Source: Pseudomonas sp. ok272
Lineage (GTDB): Bacteria; Pseudomonadota; Gammaproteobacteria; Pseudomonadales; Pseudomonadaceae
Direction of reading: 5' to 3'
Assembly: GCF_900109995.1 (NCBI RefSeq)
Contig: NZ_FOCB01000020.1
Location: 1 to 63,641 of the forward strand
Length of the DNA stretch: 63,641 bases
In this document: positions 51,842 to 60,517 of the stretch, in pieces
Layout of the letters: every line of letters starts with the position of its first letter
Position numbering within the stretch: the first letter of the stretch is position 1
Notes under the pieces: generated by a model
Told to the model about the DNA's origin: nothing
Database searches by the model: none
What the model saw: the letters and a program-made list of their open reading frames with translations, nothing else
Program-made: the position numbers and the translations under genes

Positions 51842-53041
51842 TTAAGCGCACGCATCCAGGGCGCGGGTGACGTCGGCCAGCAGGTCGGCGATGTCTTCCA
51901 GGCCGACCGACAAGCGCACCAGGCCTTCGGAGATGCCGTGATGGGCACGCTCCTGGGGGGTATAGCAGGAATGGGTCATGCTCGCCGGGTGCTGGGCCAG
52001 GGATTCGGCATCCCCCAGGCTGACCGCGCGGCTGAACAGTTCCAGGGCGTTCATGAACTGACGGCCGGTGGCCAGGCCACCCTTGAGTTCGAAGGCGATC
52101 ATGCCGCCCGGCAGCTTCATCTGTCGCGTGGCCAATGCGTACTGGGCAAAGGACGGCAGGCCAGGGTAGGCCACCCAGTCCACGGCCGGGTGCGCCTGCA
52201 GGTACTCGGCGATCACCTGGGCATTGCTGCAATGGCGATCCATGCGCAGGGCCAGGGTCTTGAGCCCGCGCATCAGCAAGAAGGCGTCCTGGGGCGACAT
52301 CACCGCGCCCGTCAGGTCCTTGAGCCCTTGCAGGCGGATGCGCTGGGCCAGGTCCTGGCGGGTGACGACGATGCCGGCGGTGATGTCGCCATGGCCGCTG
52401 AGGTACTTGGTGGCCGAATGCACCACCACGTCGGCGCCCAGGTCCAGCGGTCGCTGCAGGTACGGGGTGCAATAGGTGTTGTCCACCACCACCTTCACGT
52501 CCGGGTGATGGCTGGCGATTTCGGCCACGGCGGCGATGTCCACCAACTGCATGGTGGGGTTGGCCGGGGTTTCGAAGTAGAGCATGCGGGTCGCCGGGGT
52601 GATGGCCTCACGCAGGGCCGAGAGGTCGGCCATGTCGACATGCTTGACCTTGACCCCGAATTCGCCGATGCCGTGGTGCAGCAGGGCGAAGGTGCAGCCG
52701 TACAGGGTGCGGTTGACGATGATCTCGTCGCCTGGGCGCAGCAGGGTCCAGAAGGTCGCGGCAATCGCGCCCATGCCGGAGCTGAAAGCCACCCCGGCCT
52801 CGCCATTCTCCAGGGTCGCCATGCGCGACTCCAGCAGCGCCAGCGTCGGGTTGGAGATGCGCGTATAAAAATGCCCGGCTTCTTCGCCGGCAAAGCAACC
52901 GGCGCCGTATTCGGCCGTAGGGAAGGTGAAGGTCGAGGTCAGGTAGATCGGCGGGATCAGTGCGCCGTTATTGTCCTGCGGGTTGTAGCCGTGGTGGATG
53001 GCACGGGTAGAAAAGCCTAGGTCGCTGTTTTTATTGTTCAT
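51842..53041 (-). CDS. mdeA: L-methionine gamma-lyase
   Basis: 399-residue PLP enzyme that converts methionine to methanethiol, ammonia and 2-oxobutyrate. Close in wording to the P. putida enzyme: STRAIHHGYNPQDNNGALIP, the active-site cysteine and Tyr in TLYGCTFALLHHG, PLP lysine in VVHSATKYLSGHGD. The cysteine is the residue that separates MGL from cystathionine lyases. ATG at 53041 with GGAG upstream. Divergent from mdeR across a 123-base gap with an operator-like palindrome. Confidence 0.94.
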   Translation of the reverse strand: MNNKNSDLGFSTRAIHHGYNPQDNNGALIPPIYLTSTFTFPTAEYGAGCFAGEEAGHFYTRISNPTLALLESRMATLENGEAGVAFSSGMGAIAATFWTLLRPGDEIIVNRTLYGCTFALLHHGIGEFGVKVKHVDMADLSALREAITPATRMLYFETPANPTMQLVDIAAVAEIASHHPDVKVVVDNTYCTPYLQRPLDLGADVVVHSATKYLSGHGDITAGIVVTRQDLAQRIRLQGLKDLTGAVMSPQDAFLLMRGLKTLALRMDRHCSNAQVIAEYLQAHPAVDWVAYPGLPSFAQYALATRQMKLPGGMIAFELKGGLATGRQFMNALELFSRAVSLGDAESLAQHPASMTHSCYTPQERAHHGISEGLVRLSVGLEDIADLLADVTRALDACA

Positions 53042-53101
53042 GGCAAGCACTCCAGATTTCCTACAATGCTATGCTCAAATTCAACACAATAAATTCCAAA
53101 A

Positions 53102-53122
53102 TGACCCGTGAATCACCGGTCA
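53102..53122. promoter_or_regulatory. Candidate MdeR operator
   Basis: TGACCCGTGA A TCACCGGTCA: 9 of 10 arm positions pair around a single central A. It lies between divergent mdeA and mdeR, the expected place for an Lrp/AsnC-family site. Confidence 0.65.
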
Positions 53123-53164
53123 ATTGGCATAAATACGCATCTCAACAAGATAAAGAGGCAAGAC

Positions 53165-53635
53165 ATGCCCACTGGCCTGGATCGGACTGACAAAGCACTA
53201 CTCAGTGCCCTGCAAGGCAATGCCCGACTGACCGTCGCCGAGCTGGCGGAGCAGGTGTCGCTGACCACCTCGCCCTGCTGGCGGCGGGTGAAAATCCTTG
53301 AAGAAAGCGGGGTGATCACCGGCTATCAGGCGGTGCTGTCGCCCAAGGCCCTGGGCTACGGGGTCACGGCGTTTGTCAGCATCATGATGGAGTCCCACAA
53401 CCAGGAAATGGCCAGGACCTTCGAGAAGCGCTTGCTGCAGATTCCGGAGATTGTCGCCTGTCACAACGTGTCCGGTCGCTATGACTTTCTATTGGAAGTG
53501 GTGGCCAAGGACCTGGAGTCCTTCGGCGAGTTTACCCGCGAGGTGCTGCAGACCTTGCCGGCGGTGAAGGAGATCTATTCGAGCTTCTCGTTCAAGTCGG
53601 TCAAGCCGTCGCGGGTGGTGCCGGTGTTGGATTGA
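53165..53635 (+). CDS. mdeR: Lrp/AsnC-family regulator MdeR
   Basis: 156 residues: helix-turn-helix (DRTDKALLSALQGNARLTVA, VSLTTSPCWRRVKILEESGV) and C-terminal RAM domain (GYGVTAFVSIMMESHNQEMA, VSGRYDFLLEVVAKDLESF). MdeR activates mdeAB with methionine in P. putida. ATG at 53165 follows GAGG. Confidence 0.92.
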   Translation: MPTGLDRTDKALLSALQGNARLTVAELAEQVSLTTSPCWRRVKILEESGVITGYQAVLSPKALGYGVTAFVSIMMESHNQEMARTFEKRLLQIPEIVACHNVSGRYDFLLEVVAKDLESFGEFTREVLQTLPAVKEIYSSFSFKSVKPSRVVPVLD

Positions 53636-53649
53636 ACACGGTGCGTCCT

Positions 53650-53872
53650 TGGCGAGGGGGCTCCCACAGGGGATCTGGGTCGATTACAAAACCCGGTATC
53701 GACGCTAATACCGGTGGGAGCGAGCAAGCGCGCTCGCCACGGACTGTTTGAATGGCGAGATGACCGGTATTGCGCTGTAGGAGCGAGGCTTGCCCGCGAA
53801 GAGCCCCGGCACACCCAACATCCCTGTTGCCTGACCCGCCGCCATCGCCGGCAAGCCGGTCTCGCTGCCACC
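53650..53872. repeat. REP cluster after mdeR
   Basis: Contains CTCCCACAGG near 53661, a short palindromic REP around 53715-53740 (GTGGGAGCGAGCAAGCGCGCTCGCCAC) and a REPIN at 53777-53872 (GTAGGAGCGAGGC...GGTCTCGCTGCCACC). Confidence 0.8.
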
Positions 53873-53888
53873 GGTTTTGCATGAGGGC

Positions 53889-55361
53889 TTACTTCAGGTA
53901 CCAACCCCACGGCTGATCACTGAGGTACTCGGTCACCTGTTTGACCTCCAGGTAGTTGTCCAACCCCCACTGGCCGAGTTCGCGGCCGATGCCGCTGTGT
54001 TTCATGCCGCCCCAGGGGGCTTCGACGAAGGTCGGTTGCGAGCAGTTGACCCAGACGATCCCGGCGCGCAGTTGATTGGCGATGCGTGCGGTGCGTTGCG
54101 GGTCGCTGCTCATCACCGCCGCCGCCAGGCCGAAGCGACTGGCGTTGGCCATCTGCACCGCCTGGTCCTCGGTCTTGAAGCGCTTGATGCACAGCAGCGG
54201 GCCGAACACTTCTTCGCGCCATAGGATGCTACTGGAACCCGGCTCATCGAAAATCGCCGGCTCGATGAAGTAGCCTTGGTCCAAGTGCGCCGGACGCCGT
54301 CCACCGGTCAACAGGCGGGCGCCGCAGGCCAGGCCCTGGTCGATGAACCCGAGGACCTTCTCATGTTGACCCTGGCTCACCAGCGGCCCCAACAGCACGC
54401 CGGGCTGCATGCCCGGGCCGATGCTGATCTTGCGGGTTTCGTCCACCAGCCGTTCGATCAGGCGCGGGGCGATGCTCTCTTGCACCAACAGGCGCGAGGT
54501 GGCGCTGCACACCTGGCCCTGGTTCCAGAAGATGCCAAACAGAATCCATTCCACCGCGGCCTCGACGTCGGCGTCGTCGAACACGATGAACGCCGATTTA
54601 CCGCCCAGCTCCAGGCTGATGTTCTTGATGTCGCGGGCGGCGGCCGACATGATCTTCGCCCCGGTGGGCACGCTGCCGGTGAAGGCCAGCTTGTCGACGC
54701 CGGGGTGATCGGTGAGGGGGCTGCCTGCATCGGCGCCGAGGCCGGTGACCACGTTGAGCACGCCGGCCGGCAGGCCGATGCGGTCGGCGGCGGCGGCCAG
54801 TTCCAGGGCGGTCAGGGGGGTCAGTTCCGACGGCTTGAGCACCACGGTGGCGCCAGCGGCCAGGGCCGGGGCGACTTTCCACGCGGCCATCAGCAGCGGG
54901 TAGTTCCAGGGAATGATCTGCCCGGCCACGCCAATGGGCTCGTGGCGGATGCGGCAGGAAAACCGTGGGTCGGGCAGGGCCAGCGGCTGGTCCTGGCGCC
55001 CGTCCAGTTCGCGGGCCAGGCCGGCGTAAAAGCGGAAGCAGGCAATCGCATCGCCGATGTCCCATTGCGCTTCGGGCAACGGCTTGCCGTTGTCGCGCAC
55101 TTCCAGTTCGGCCAGCGCCTGCTGGCCGCTTTCCAGCTCACCGGCCAGCGCTTCCAGCCACTGCGCGCGCTCGGCGCCAGTGCTTTGCCCCCAACCGTTG
55201 TCGAAGCCACGACGGGCCGCGCGCACGGCATGGTCGATGTCTTCTTCGGTGCCGGCGGCTACTTGATGGAAGACCTGCTCGGTGGCTGGGTCGATGACGT
55301 CCAGGTAGCCGCCCAGGTCCGGGCCGACCCATTCGCCATTGATGTAGTGCTGATCATGCAT
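53889..55361 (-). CDS. Aldehyde dehydrogenase (betaine/aminobutyraldehyde type)
   Basis: 490 residues of NAD(P)-dependent ALDH: IIPWNYPLLMAAWKVAPALA, FTGSVPTGAKIM, catalytic Glu in NISLELGGKSAF and Cys in WNQGQVCSATSRL. Closest by wording to BetB-like enzymes; the operon order with potADHI-type genes resembles E. coli ydcSTUVW, where YdcW oxidises 4-aminobutyraldehyde. It overlaps the upstream permease gene by eight bases. Confidence 0.88.
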   Translation of the reverse strand: MHDQHYINGEWVGPDLGGYLDVIDPATEQVFHQVAAGTEEDIDHAVRAARRGFDNGWGQSTGAERAQWLEALAGELESGQQALAELEVRDNGKPLPEAQWDIGDAIACFRFYAGLARELDGRQDQPLALPDPRFSCRIRHEPIGVAGQIIPWNYPLLMAAWKVAPALAAGATVVLKPSELTPLTALELAAAADRIGLPAGVLNVVTGLGADAGSPLTDHPGVDKLAFTGSVPTGAKIMSAAARDIKNISLELGGKSAFIVFDDADVEAAVEWILFGIFWNQGQVCSATSRLLVQESIAPRLIERLVDETRKISIGPGMQPGVLLGPLVSQGQHEKVLGFIDQGLACGARLLTGGRRPAHLDQGYFIEPAIFDEPGSSSILWREEVFGPLLCIKRFKTEDQAVQMANASRFGLAAAVMSSDPQRTARIANQLRAGIVWVNCSQPTFVEAPWGGMKHSGIGRELGQWGLDNYLEVKQVTEYLSDQPWGWYLK

Positions 55362-56181
55362 GGTGAGACTCCTGGGCGCCGGCGCGGCGGTTTTGCAGAT
55401 GACGGGAAGTGAACAGCAAGGCCAGTGACACGCAGATGATCACGGTGGAAATCGCGTTGATCTCGGGTGTCACGCCACGGCGGATCGAAGAAAAAATATA
55501 GATCGGCAAGGTGGTCTCCGAGCCGGCCACAAAGAAGGCAATGATGAAGTCATCGAAGCTGAAGGTGAAGGCCAGCAGGAAGCCAGCCATGATCGCCGGG
55601 GCAATCTGCGGCAGCGTCACCCGCCAGAACGTCTCCAGGGGCGGCGCGTACAGGTCGGCCGAGGCTTCCTGCAAGGCTTTGTCCAGGGAGTCGACGCGGC
55701 TGCGGACGATGACCATCACCAGCGCCATGGTGAACAGCGAGTGGGCGGCGACCACCGAGAAGAAGCCCATGTTCAGCCGTGGCACCTGGGGCAGCCAGGC
55801 GGCCAGCAGCGGGTTGATCAGGTCGAACAGGCTGATGAAGGCGATCAAGGTGGAGATGCCGATGACGATCCCGGGAATGATGATCGCGCAGTAGGTCAGG
55901 GCATCGAACAACAGGCGCACACGGCGCCCGGCCCGTTGCAGGCCGAACACCGCCAGGGTGCCGAACAACGTGGCGAGGATCGCCGAACTGAAGGCAATCA
56001 TCGCGCTGTTGCCCAGGGCCTCCATGATGAACGGGTTGCCGAAGGCGCGGCCGAACCACTGTACCGAGCAGCATTCGAACGCCAGGCCACTGCGCCCGGC
56101 GTTGAAGCTGAACAGCACGATCAGCGCGATCGGCGCATAGAGAAACAGGTACAGCGAGGTGGAATAGCTGCGTAGCCACAT
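55354..56181 (-). CDS. Polyamine-type ABC permease (PotI/YdcV)
   Basis: 275 residues, six helices, EAA loop LDKALQEASADLYAPPLETF and FTFSFDDFIIAFFVAGSETT, typical for PotC/PotI. Inner membrane. One base separates it from the PotH-type permease upstream. Confidence 0.9.
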   Translation of the reverse strand: MWLRSYSTSLYLFLYAPIALIVLFSFNAGRSGLAFECCSVQWFGRAFGNPFIMEALGNSAMIAFSSAILATLFGTLAVFGLQRAGRRVRLLFDALTYCAIIIPGIVIGISTLIAFISLFDLINPLLAAWLPQVPRLNMGFFSVVAAHSLFTMALVMVIVRSRVDSLDKALQEASADLYAPPLETFWRVTLPQIAPAIMAGFLLAFTFSFDDFIIAFFVAGSETTLPIYIFSSIRRGVTPEINAISTVIICVSLALLFTSRHLQNRRAGAQESHHA

Positions 56182-56182
56182 G

Positions 56183-57100
56183 TCACAGGCCTCCGTCGGC
56201 GGGGCGGCCGCCGTAGCGCGCCACCAGCTTCAAATACAGGCCGATGATCAGCATCATCATCACCACCAGGGTCATGGCCAGCGCACTGCCGAATGGCCAG
56301 TTGCGCGATTGCAGGAACAGGTCGACCAGCGCGTTGCCGACAAAGAACACCTTGCCGCCACCGAGGATCGCCGGGATCAGGAACTCACCCATCAGCAGGA
56401 TGAACACCAGCATCACCCCGGTGATGATCCCCGGTGCCGACAGCGGCAGGGTGATCCGTCGAAAGCTCTCGAAGGCACTGGCGCCCAGGTCGGACGAGGC
56501 TTCCAGCAGGCGCTTGTCGAGTTTCTCCAGGCTGACATAGATCGGGAACACCATCAGCGGCAGGTAGCCGTAGACGATCCCGATCAGCACCGCCCAGGGC
56601 GTGTTGATCAGCCGCACGTCTTCCAGGCCCAGGCTGGCCAGCAGCGCCGGAATCCCCTTGCCGCTAAGGATGAAGATCCAGGCGTAGGTGCGGATCAGGA
56701 AGCTGGTCCAGAACGGCACGATCACCAGGGTCAAGAGCAGCGAACGGTTCTTGGTCACCTTGACGGCCAGGAAGTACGCCAGCGGATAGGCCGCTACCAG
56801 GCACACCAGGGTGCCCAGGGGCGCCAGCATCAGCGTGTTGCCGAAGGCCGCCGCCCGCGAACCCAGGTTCAGGTAGTTGGCCAGGGTGAAACCGCCGGCA
56901 TAGCCACCCACGGTACTGCGCTCGCCGAAGCTGAAGACCAGGATGATCACCAGCGGCATCAACAACAGCAGCAGGAACCACAAGGTCGAGGGCAACAGCA
57001 TCAGCAGGGTGATCCGCCGGCCGAGGCTGCGCCGACGGCGCACCTCGGTGGACAGCGCAGTGCCAGGCAGCACCGTGTGCGGGTGGGTGGCGGCATTCAT
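56183..57100 (-). CDS. Polyamine-type ABC permease (PotH/YdcU)
   Basis: 305 residues with early helix ITLLMLLPSTLWFLLLLLMP and EAA loop LDKRLLEASSDLGASAFESF. ATG at 57100 has GAGGAG six bases upstream; an ATG at 57121 lacks a site. Confidence 0.9.
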   Translation of the reverse strand: MNAATHPHTVLPGTALSTEVRRRRSLGRRITLLMLLPSTLWFLLLLLMPLVIILVFSFGERSTVGGYAGGFTLANYLNLGSRAAAFGNTLMLAPLGTLVCLVAAYPLAYFLAVKVTKNRSLLLTLVIVPFWTSFLIRTYAWIFILSGKGIPALLASLGLEDVRLINTPWAVLIGIVYGYLPLMVFPIYVSLEKLDKRLLEASSDLGASAFESFRRITLPLSAPGIITGVMLVFILLMGEFLIPAILGGGKVFFVGNALVDLFLQSRNWPFGSALAMTLVVMMMLIIGLYLKLVARYGGRPADGGL

Positions 57101-57131
57101 GGACGGCTCCTCATTGGCCATGGCAAGGCAG

Positions 57132-58274
57132 TCAGGCGGACTTGAAGCGCGCCATCAACTCGGCACGCGCGGGGCTGGTGAGCGTCGCGGCAGCGCCGAA
57201 CTCCAGGGGGCTCAAGGCTTCAGCGGCCGGGTACATGATCGGATCGCTGAGCATGGCGGTGGGCAGCAGGGCATCGACGCGCTTGTCACCGCTGGGGTAG
57301 CCGTGGCTCAACACTTCCAGCTTGTTGTGCTGCGGGTCCAGCAGGTAGTTGATGAACGCGTAGGCCGCGTCCTTGTGCTCCGAACTTTTGGGGATGGCGA
57401 AGAAGTCGCTCCACAGCTCGCCACCTTCCTTGCCCAACTCGAACTGCATCTGGTCGTTGTCGCGGTGCAGTTGCGAGGCGTCGCCGGTCCAGGCCATGGC
57501 CATCCAGGCATCGCCGCTGCGCATCGACGGCTGGATGTCGGAGTTGATCGCAAACAGGTGCGGCTTGACCTCGATCAGCAATTTCTCGGCATCGGCCAGT
57601 TCCTTGGGATCCAGGGAATTGAAGCTGTAGCCGAAGCTCTTCAGGGCGTTACCGATGGCGGTCAACTGGTAGTCGTGGACGATCACCCGGCCACTGGCAT
57701 GCCCACGGGCCGCTTCCCAGAATTGCTTCCAACTGGTGGGGCCATCCTTGAGCTTGCTTTTGTCGTAGATCAGGCCGGTGGTGCCCCAGTTCTTCGGCAC
57801 CGCGTAGATCTTGCCGTCCACCGTGCCCTGGGCCATGAACCGTTGCTGGAAGGCCGAGGCGTCGAAGTTGGGGATGCGCGACAAGTCCAGCGGCTCGATC
57901 AGGCCCAGGCCCACGTAAGTGCTGATGGTGTAGTTGGTCGGCACCAGCACGTCCCAGCCGCTGCCACCGGCCTGCAACTTGGCGAGCATTTCTTCGTTGG
58001 AACCGAACACGCTCATCGACACGCGCGCACCGGTGGTCTTGGCGAAGTTGTCGAGGTTTTCCTGGCTGTGGTAGTTGGGCCAGGTCGCCAGGGCCAGGCG
58101 ATCGCCCAGCTTGCCTTGCTCGGCGGCGTAGGCGGTGGAAGTCAGCAGGCCTGGCATGTTGGTGGCGACCACCGCGGCGGCGAGGCCCAGGCCGGTACGG
58201 CCAAGGAACTCGCGGCGACTGATCGAGCCATTCTGCCAGCTACGCAGGGTTTTTATAAACGTCTTCTGGTCCAT
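57132..58274 (-). CDS. Polyamine-type ABC binding protein with Tat signal (PotD/YdcS)
   Basis: 380 residues. The N-terminus has a twin-arginine signal, ISRREFLGRTGLGLAAAVV, so export is via Tat rather than Sec. The mature part is PotD-like: LALATWPNYHSQENLDNFAK, GWDVLVPTNYTISTYVGLGL, AVPKNWGTTGLIYDKSKLKD. ATG at 58274 with GGAG upstream. Confidence 0.9.
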   Translation of the reverse strand: MDQKTFIKTLRSWQNGSISRREFLGRTGLGLAAAVVATNMPGLLTSTAYAAEQGKLGDRLALATWPNYHSQENLDNFAKTTGARVSMSVFGSNEEMLAKLQAGGSGWDVLVPTNYTISTYVGLGLIEPLDLSRIPNFDASAFQQRFMAQGTVDGKIYAVPKNWGTTGLIYDKSKLKDGPTSWKQFWEAARGHASGRVIVHDYQLTAIGNALKSFGYSFNSLDPKELADAEKLLIEVKPHLFAINSDIQPSMRSGDAWMAMAWTGDASQLHRDNDQMQFELGKEGGELWSDFFAIPKSSEHKDAAYAFINYLLDPQHNKLEVLSHGYPSGDKRVDALLPTAMLSDPIMYPAAEALSPLEFGAAATLTSPARAELMARFKSA

Positions 58275-58308
58275 AACACGCTCCACATCCGGTTGATGAA
58301 ACGATGAT

Positions 58309-59424
58309 TTACAACGCCATGGCCAGGCCGTTGGCGTGATCCCAGCCGACGCTGACCGCAGCGCCGTGTTCGAATGCATTGGCGCCGTGATCCTGCTGGC
58401 GCGGCACCCGCACGCAGACCACGCCAAAGGCCTGGGTGCGCACGCGGTATTCGGTGGAGTTACCCAGGTAGATGCGGTCCTCCACATTGCCGTCGAGGGT
58501 GACTTCACGGGCCAGGGGCTGGCTGGCGCCGCTGATGCTGATCAGTTCCGGGCGCACCGCGATGCAGCCATCGGCATCCGCGCTCAGGGCCCGGCCGGTG
58601 GGGGTCAGCGGGCTGCTCAGTTCCAGGCCCTGGGCCGTGCGCAACACCACCGAATTGCCGTGCAGGCGCTGCACCGTACCGTTGAACAGATTGGACTCGC
58701 CGATAAAGTCAGCCACGTAGCGGCTGGCCGGGGTTTCGTAGAGTTGCTCGGGGGTGGCGGTCTGGATGATCGAGCCGTTGCACATCACGCTGATGCTGTC
58801 GCTCATCGACAGGGCTTCTTCCTGGTCATGGGTCACCAGCACAAAGGTAATGCCGACCTCCCGCTGCAGGCGCAGCAATTCTGACTGCATCTCCTTGCGC
58901 AGCTTGCGGTCGAGGGCGGCCAAGGGTTCGTCGAGCAGCAACACCGTCGGCTTGTTGACCAGCGCCCGGGCCAGGGCCACGCGCTGTTGCTGGCCACCGG
59001 ACAATTCGCTGGGCTTGCGCTGGCCGAAGCCACTGAGGCGCACCATCTCCAGGGCCTCATCGGCCATGCGCAACTGGGTCTTTTTGTCGGGGCGCGGCGT
59101 GCGATAGCGCAGGCCATAGGCAATGTTTTGCGCCACCGTCAGGTGCGGGAACAAGGCGTAGTGCTGGAACACCATGTTCACCGGCCGCTCGAAGGCCGGC
59201 ACCCCGGCAACGTTCTTCCCGGCCAGGCGCACTTCGCCGCTGGTGGGTTGCTCGAACCCGGCGATCATGCGCAGGGTCGTGGTTTTGCCGCAGCCCGAAC
59301 CGCCGAGGAACGAGTGAAACGAGCCACGCCGCACCGCGAAGTTCAGACCATTGACGGCCTGCACCTCACCGTAGCGTTTGACCACGTTGCAGAATTCGAT
59401 ATCGCTTGGCTGGCTGTCGTTCAC
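58309..59424 (-). CDS. Polyamine-type ABC ATPase (PotA/YdcT)
   Basis: 371 residues: Walker A GGSGCGKTTT, signature LSGGQQQRVALARAL, Walker B VLLLDEPLAALD, and a C-terminal TOBE domain (AVRPELISISGASQPLA). First gene of the minus-strand operon, followed by binding protein, two permeases and ALDH. Confidence 0.92.
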   Translation of the reverse strand: MNDSQPSDIEFCNVVKRYGEVQAVNGLNFAVRRGSFHSFLGGSGCGKTTTLRMIAGFEQPTSGEVRLAGKNVAGVPAFERPVNMVFQHYALFPHLTVAQNIAYGLRYRTPRPDKKTQLRMADEALEMVRLSGFGQRKPSELSGGQQQRVALARALVNKPTVLLLDEPLAALDRKLRKEMQSELLRLQREVGITFVLVTHDQEEALSMSDSISVMCNGSIIQTATPEQLYETPASRYVADFIGESNLFNGTVQRLHGNSVVLRTAQGLELSSPLTPTGRALSADADGCIAVRPELISISGASQPLAREVTLDGNVEDRIYLGNSTEYRVRTQAFGVVCVRVPRQQDHGANAFEHGAAVSVGWDHANGLAMAL

Positions 59425-59592
59425 GGGTCGGCTCCCTCGCTGTGCAGTGATGAGTCAGTGCGTCGGGGGCCAAACTAGCAATGAGGGATTTGCGCTGTAT
59501 ATATCCCTTGGGGGGTAGGCGTGGAGGAGGGCGGGGCTGACCGCGTGAATGGGTGAGTGCAGGGTGTTCGTAAACCCACCCCAACCTCCAAC

Positions 59593-59664
59593 GTGGGAGC
59601 GAGCCTGCTCGCGAAGGCGCAGGCTCAGGCAACATCGATATTGAATGTTCGACCCCTTCGCGAG
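59593..59664. repeat. REPIN truncated at the Rhs-island boundary
   Basis: GTGGGAGCGAGCCTGCTCGCGAAG begins a REPIN whose second arm starts (CCCTTCGCGAG) but is replaced after 59664 by CCGGCGCTGTAAAAAGG. Complete copies elsewhere continue CAAGC...CGCTCCCAC. This marks the island edge. Confidence 0.75.
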
Positions 59665-59674
59665 CCGGCGCTGT

Positions 59675-59725
59675 AAAAAGGGGGACAGATTTATTTTGCC
59701 GCGAAAATAAATCTGTCCCCTTTTT
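59675..59725. repeat. Island hairpin repeat, copy 1
   Basis: AAAAAGGGGGACAGATTTATTTT, centre GCCGCG, then AAAATAAATCTGTCCCC TTTTT: a long near-perfect palindrome. The same element occurs at 60278-60327 and 62418-62466, and a half copy near 61334-61350. It differs in sequence from the chromosomal REPs. Confidence 0.9.
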
Positions 59726-59740
59726 CCTATTTTTCCTATT

Positions 59741-59830
59741 TACAGCTCTCCAGAGACCTCTCCCGCTCTTGGCATACAGTGTCGTAATCGTCTTTTTCTC
59801 TTTTTACCAAGTTGACTGATCTTCGAGGCC
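59741..59830 (-). repeat. Shared 3' block, copy 1
   Basis: About 90 bases nearly identical to 61869-61958: the last ~27 bases of the immunity gene and the following ~63 bases. On the minus strand the block can read VKREKDDYDTVCQERERSLE in another frame, but there is no start signal. Shows that the two immunity cassettes share a common downstream segment. Confidence 0.8.
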
Positions 59831-60214
59831 TGCTTTATTTAGATCATCTTTCCAAAGCTCACTTGCTAGTCGATATATATCCTCAAAAAAACCTCGGACA
59901 TTTTCCATTTCCTCCCATCCATCAGGATATGAAGAGTATTCTTCTGGATCATCTATAACGAGACTTTCAAAGTCGTAATCATCATCTTTAAGAGCTTCCT
60001 CCAAGCACTTGTAAAGGAGGAATCTTTGCCTGTGCGGACGTTTCCTAGGCAAGCAATACTTAAGAATCAACGCTTCTCTATCCAGCTGATTATTTGGGTC
60101 GAATTTAGCCAACTCCTCACCGAGTGTTTCCTCGCGATCGTAGATATCAAAACATCCTAAAAAATAGGACAGTTGGGGGGTATACGGCTGTCCAGCATCA
60201 TGATCTATAAACAT
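59804..60214 (-). CDS. Immunity-like protein, family A (orphan cassette)
   Basis: 136 residues, start at ATG 60214 because all three relatives in the island place exactly 20 residues before the YDRE motif region (here SYFLGCFDIYDREETLGE). Acidic throughout, ending FFEDIYRLASELWKDDLNKA then GLEDQSTW. It resembles 61932-62348 along its whole length. A toxin-tail remnant ends seven bases upstream. Function as an Rhs immunity protein is inferred from position and composition. Confidence 0.75.
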   Translation of the reverse strand: MFIDHDAGQPYTPQLSYFLGCFDIYDREETLGEELAKFDPNNQLDREALILKYCLPRKRPHRQRFLLYKCLEEALKDDDYDFESLVIDDPEEYSSYPDGWEEMENVRGFFEDIYRLASELWKDDLNKAGLEDQSTW

Positions 60215-60221
60215 ATTCTCT

Positions 60222-60275
60222 CTACTTAGTTGGGAATAACGTAAACGGTACATTCGTAATTGGATCGAATTTCAA
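60222..60275 (-). pseudogene. Rhs toxin C-terminal remnant A
   Basis: Seventeen codons, LKFDPITNVPFTLFPTK, then TAG, directly upstream of the family A immunity gene and joined at its other end to a hairpin repeat. The tail resembles that at 62358-62417 (R/KF...IT..P-aromatic-T-x-aromatic-P), as expected if both precede related immunity genes. Confidence 0.5.
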
Positions 60276-60277
60276 GT

Positions 60278-60327
60278 AAAAAGGGGGCGGATTTACTTTG
60301 CCGCGAAAATAAATCTGTCCCCTTTTT
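60278..60327. repeat. Island hairpin repeat, copy 2
   Basis: Second copy of the GGGGACAGATTTATTTT palindrome, with two substitutions in one arm (GGCGGATTTACTTT). It supplies the stop codon of the truncated immunity frame at 60293-60427 and abuts remnant A. Confidence 0.9.
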
Positions 60328-60427
60328 CCTTTTTGAGAGTTTCCTCTCGATCATACACATCAAACACCCCAATAAGCCACATCAAATCTGGCTCGAACTT
60401 CCCATTCAGGAAAGGGTCTTTTAACAT
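60293..60427 (-). pseudogene. Family A immunity gene truncated by a hairpin repeat
   Basis: 44 codons. The first 31, ending VFDVYDREETL, align with family A; then the hairpin sequence is read through as KKEKGDRFIFAAK to a TAA. The C-terminal two thirds are lost here. The ATG overlaps the TGA of a toxin tail (TGATG). Confidence 0.8.
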
Positions 60428-60465
60428 CACTCACGTTCCGTAGGGAAGCCTAAGAAGAGGAGGTG
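60427..60465 (-). pseudogene. Rhs toxin C-terminal remnant B
   Basis: THLLFLGFPTERE and TGA end in frame at the truncated immunity ATG, overlapping as TGATG, the coupling used by real toxin-immunity pairs. Upstream it runs into a different hairpin at 60465-60493. Confidence 0.45.
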
Positions 60466-60503
60466 AGTGTATTTTTTGATTAAAAATACACTCGTCCCTT
60501 TTC
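60465..60503. repeat. Variant island hairpin
   Basis: GAGTGTATTTTTTGATTAAAAATACACTC forms a 12-bp stem and is followed by GTCCCTTTTC, like the GTCCCCTTTT end of the other hairpins. Probably a related element type; lies 15 bases past the stop of the 60518-61177 gene. Confidence 0.75.
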
Positions 60504-60517
60504 ACCTTCTTCATTCC

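Noticed and set aside
50456..53020. 854-residue plus-strand frame opposite mdeB and mdeA
   Set aside because: Antisense shadow over two genes with full sets of catalytic motifs.
53889..55361. Firm call as betB (betaine aldehyde dehydrogenase)
   Set aside because: No betA or betI nearby, and the polyamine-transporter operon fits an aminobutyraldehyde dehydrogenase equally well.
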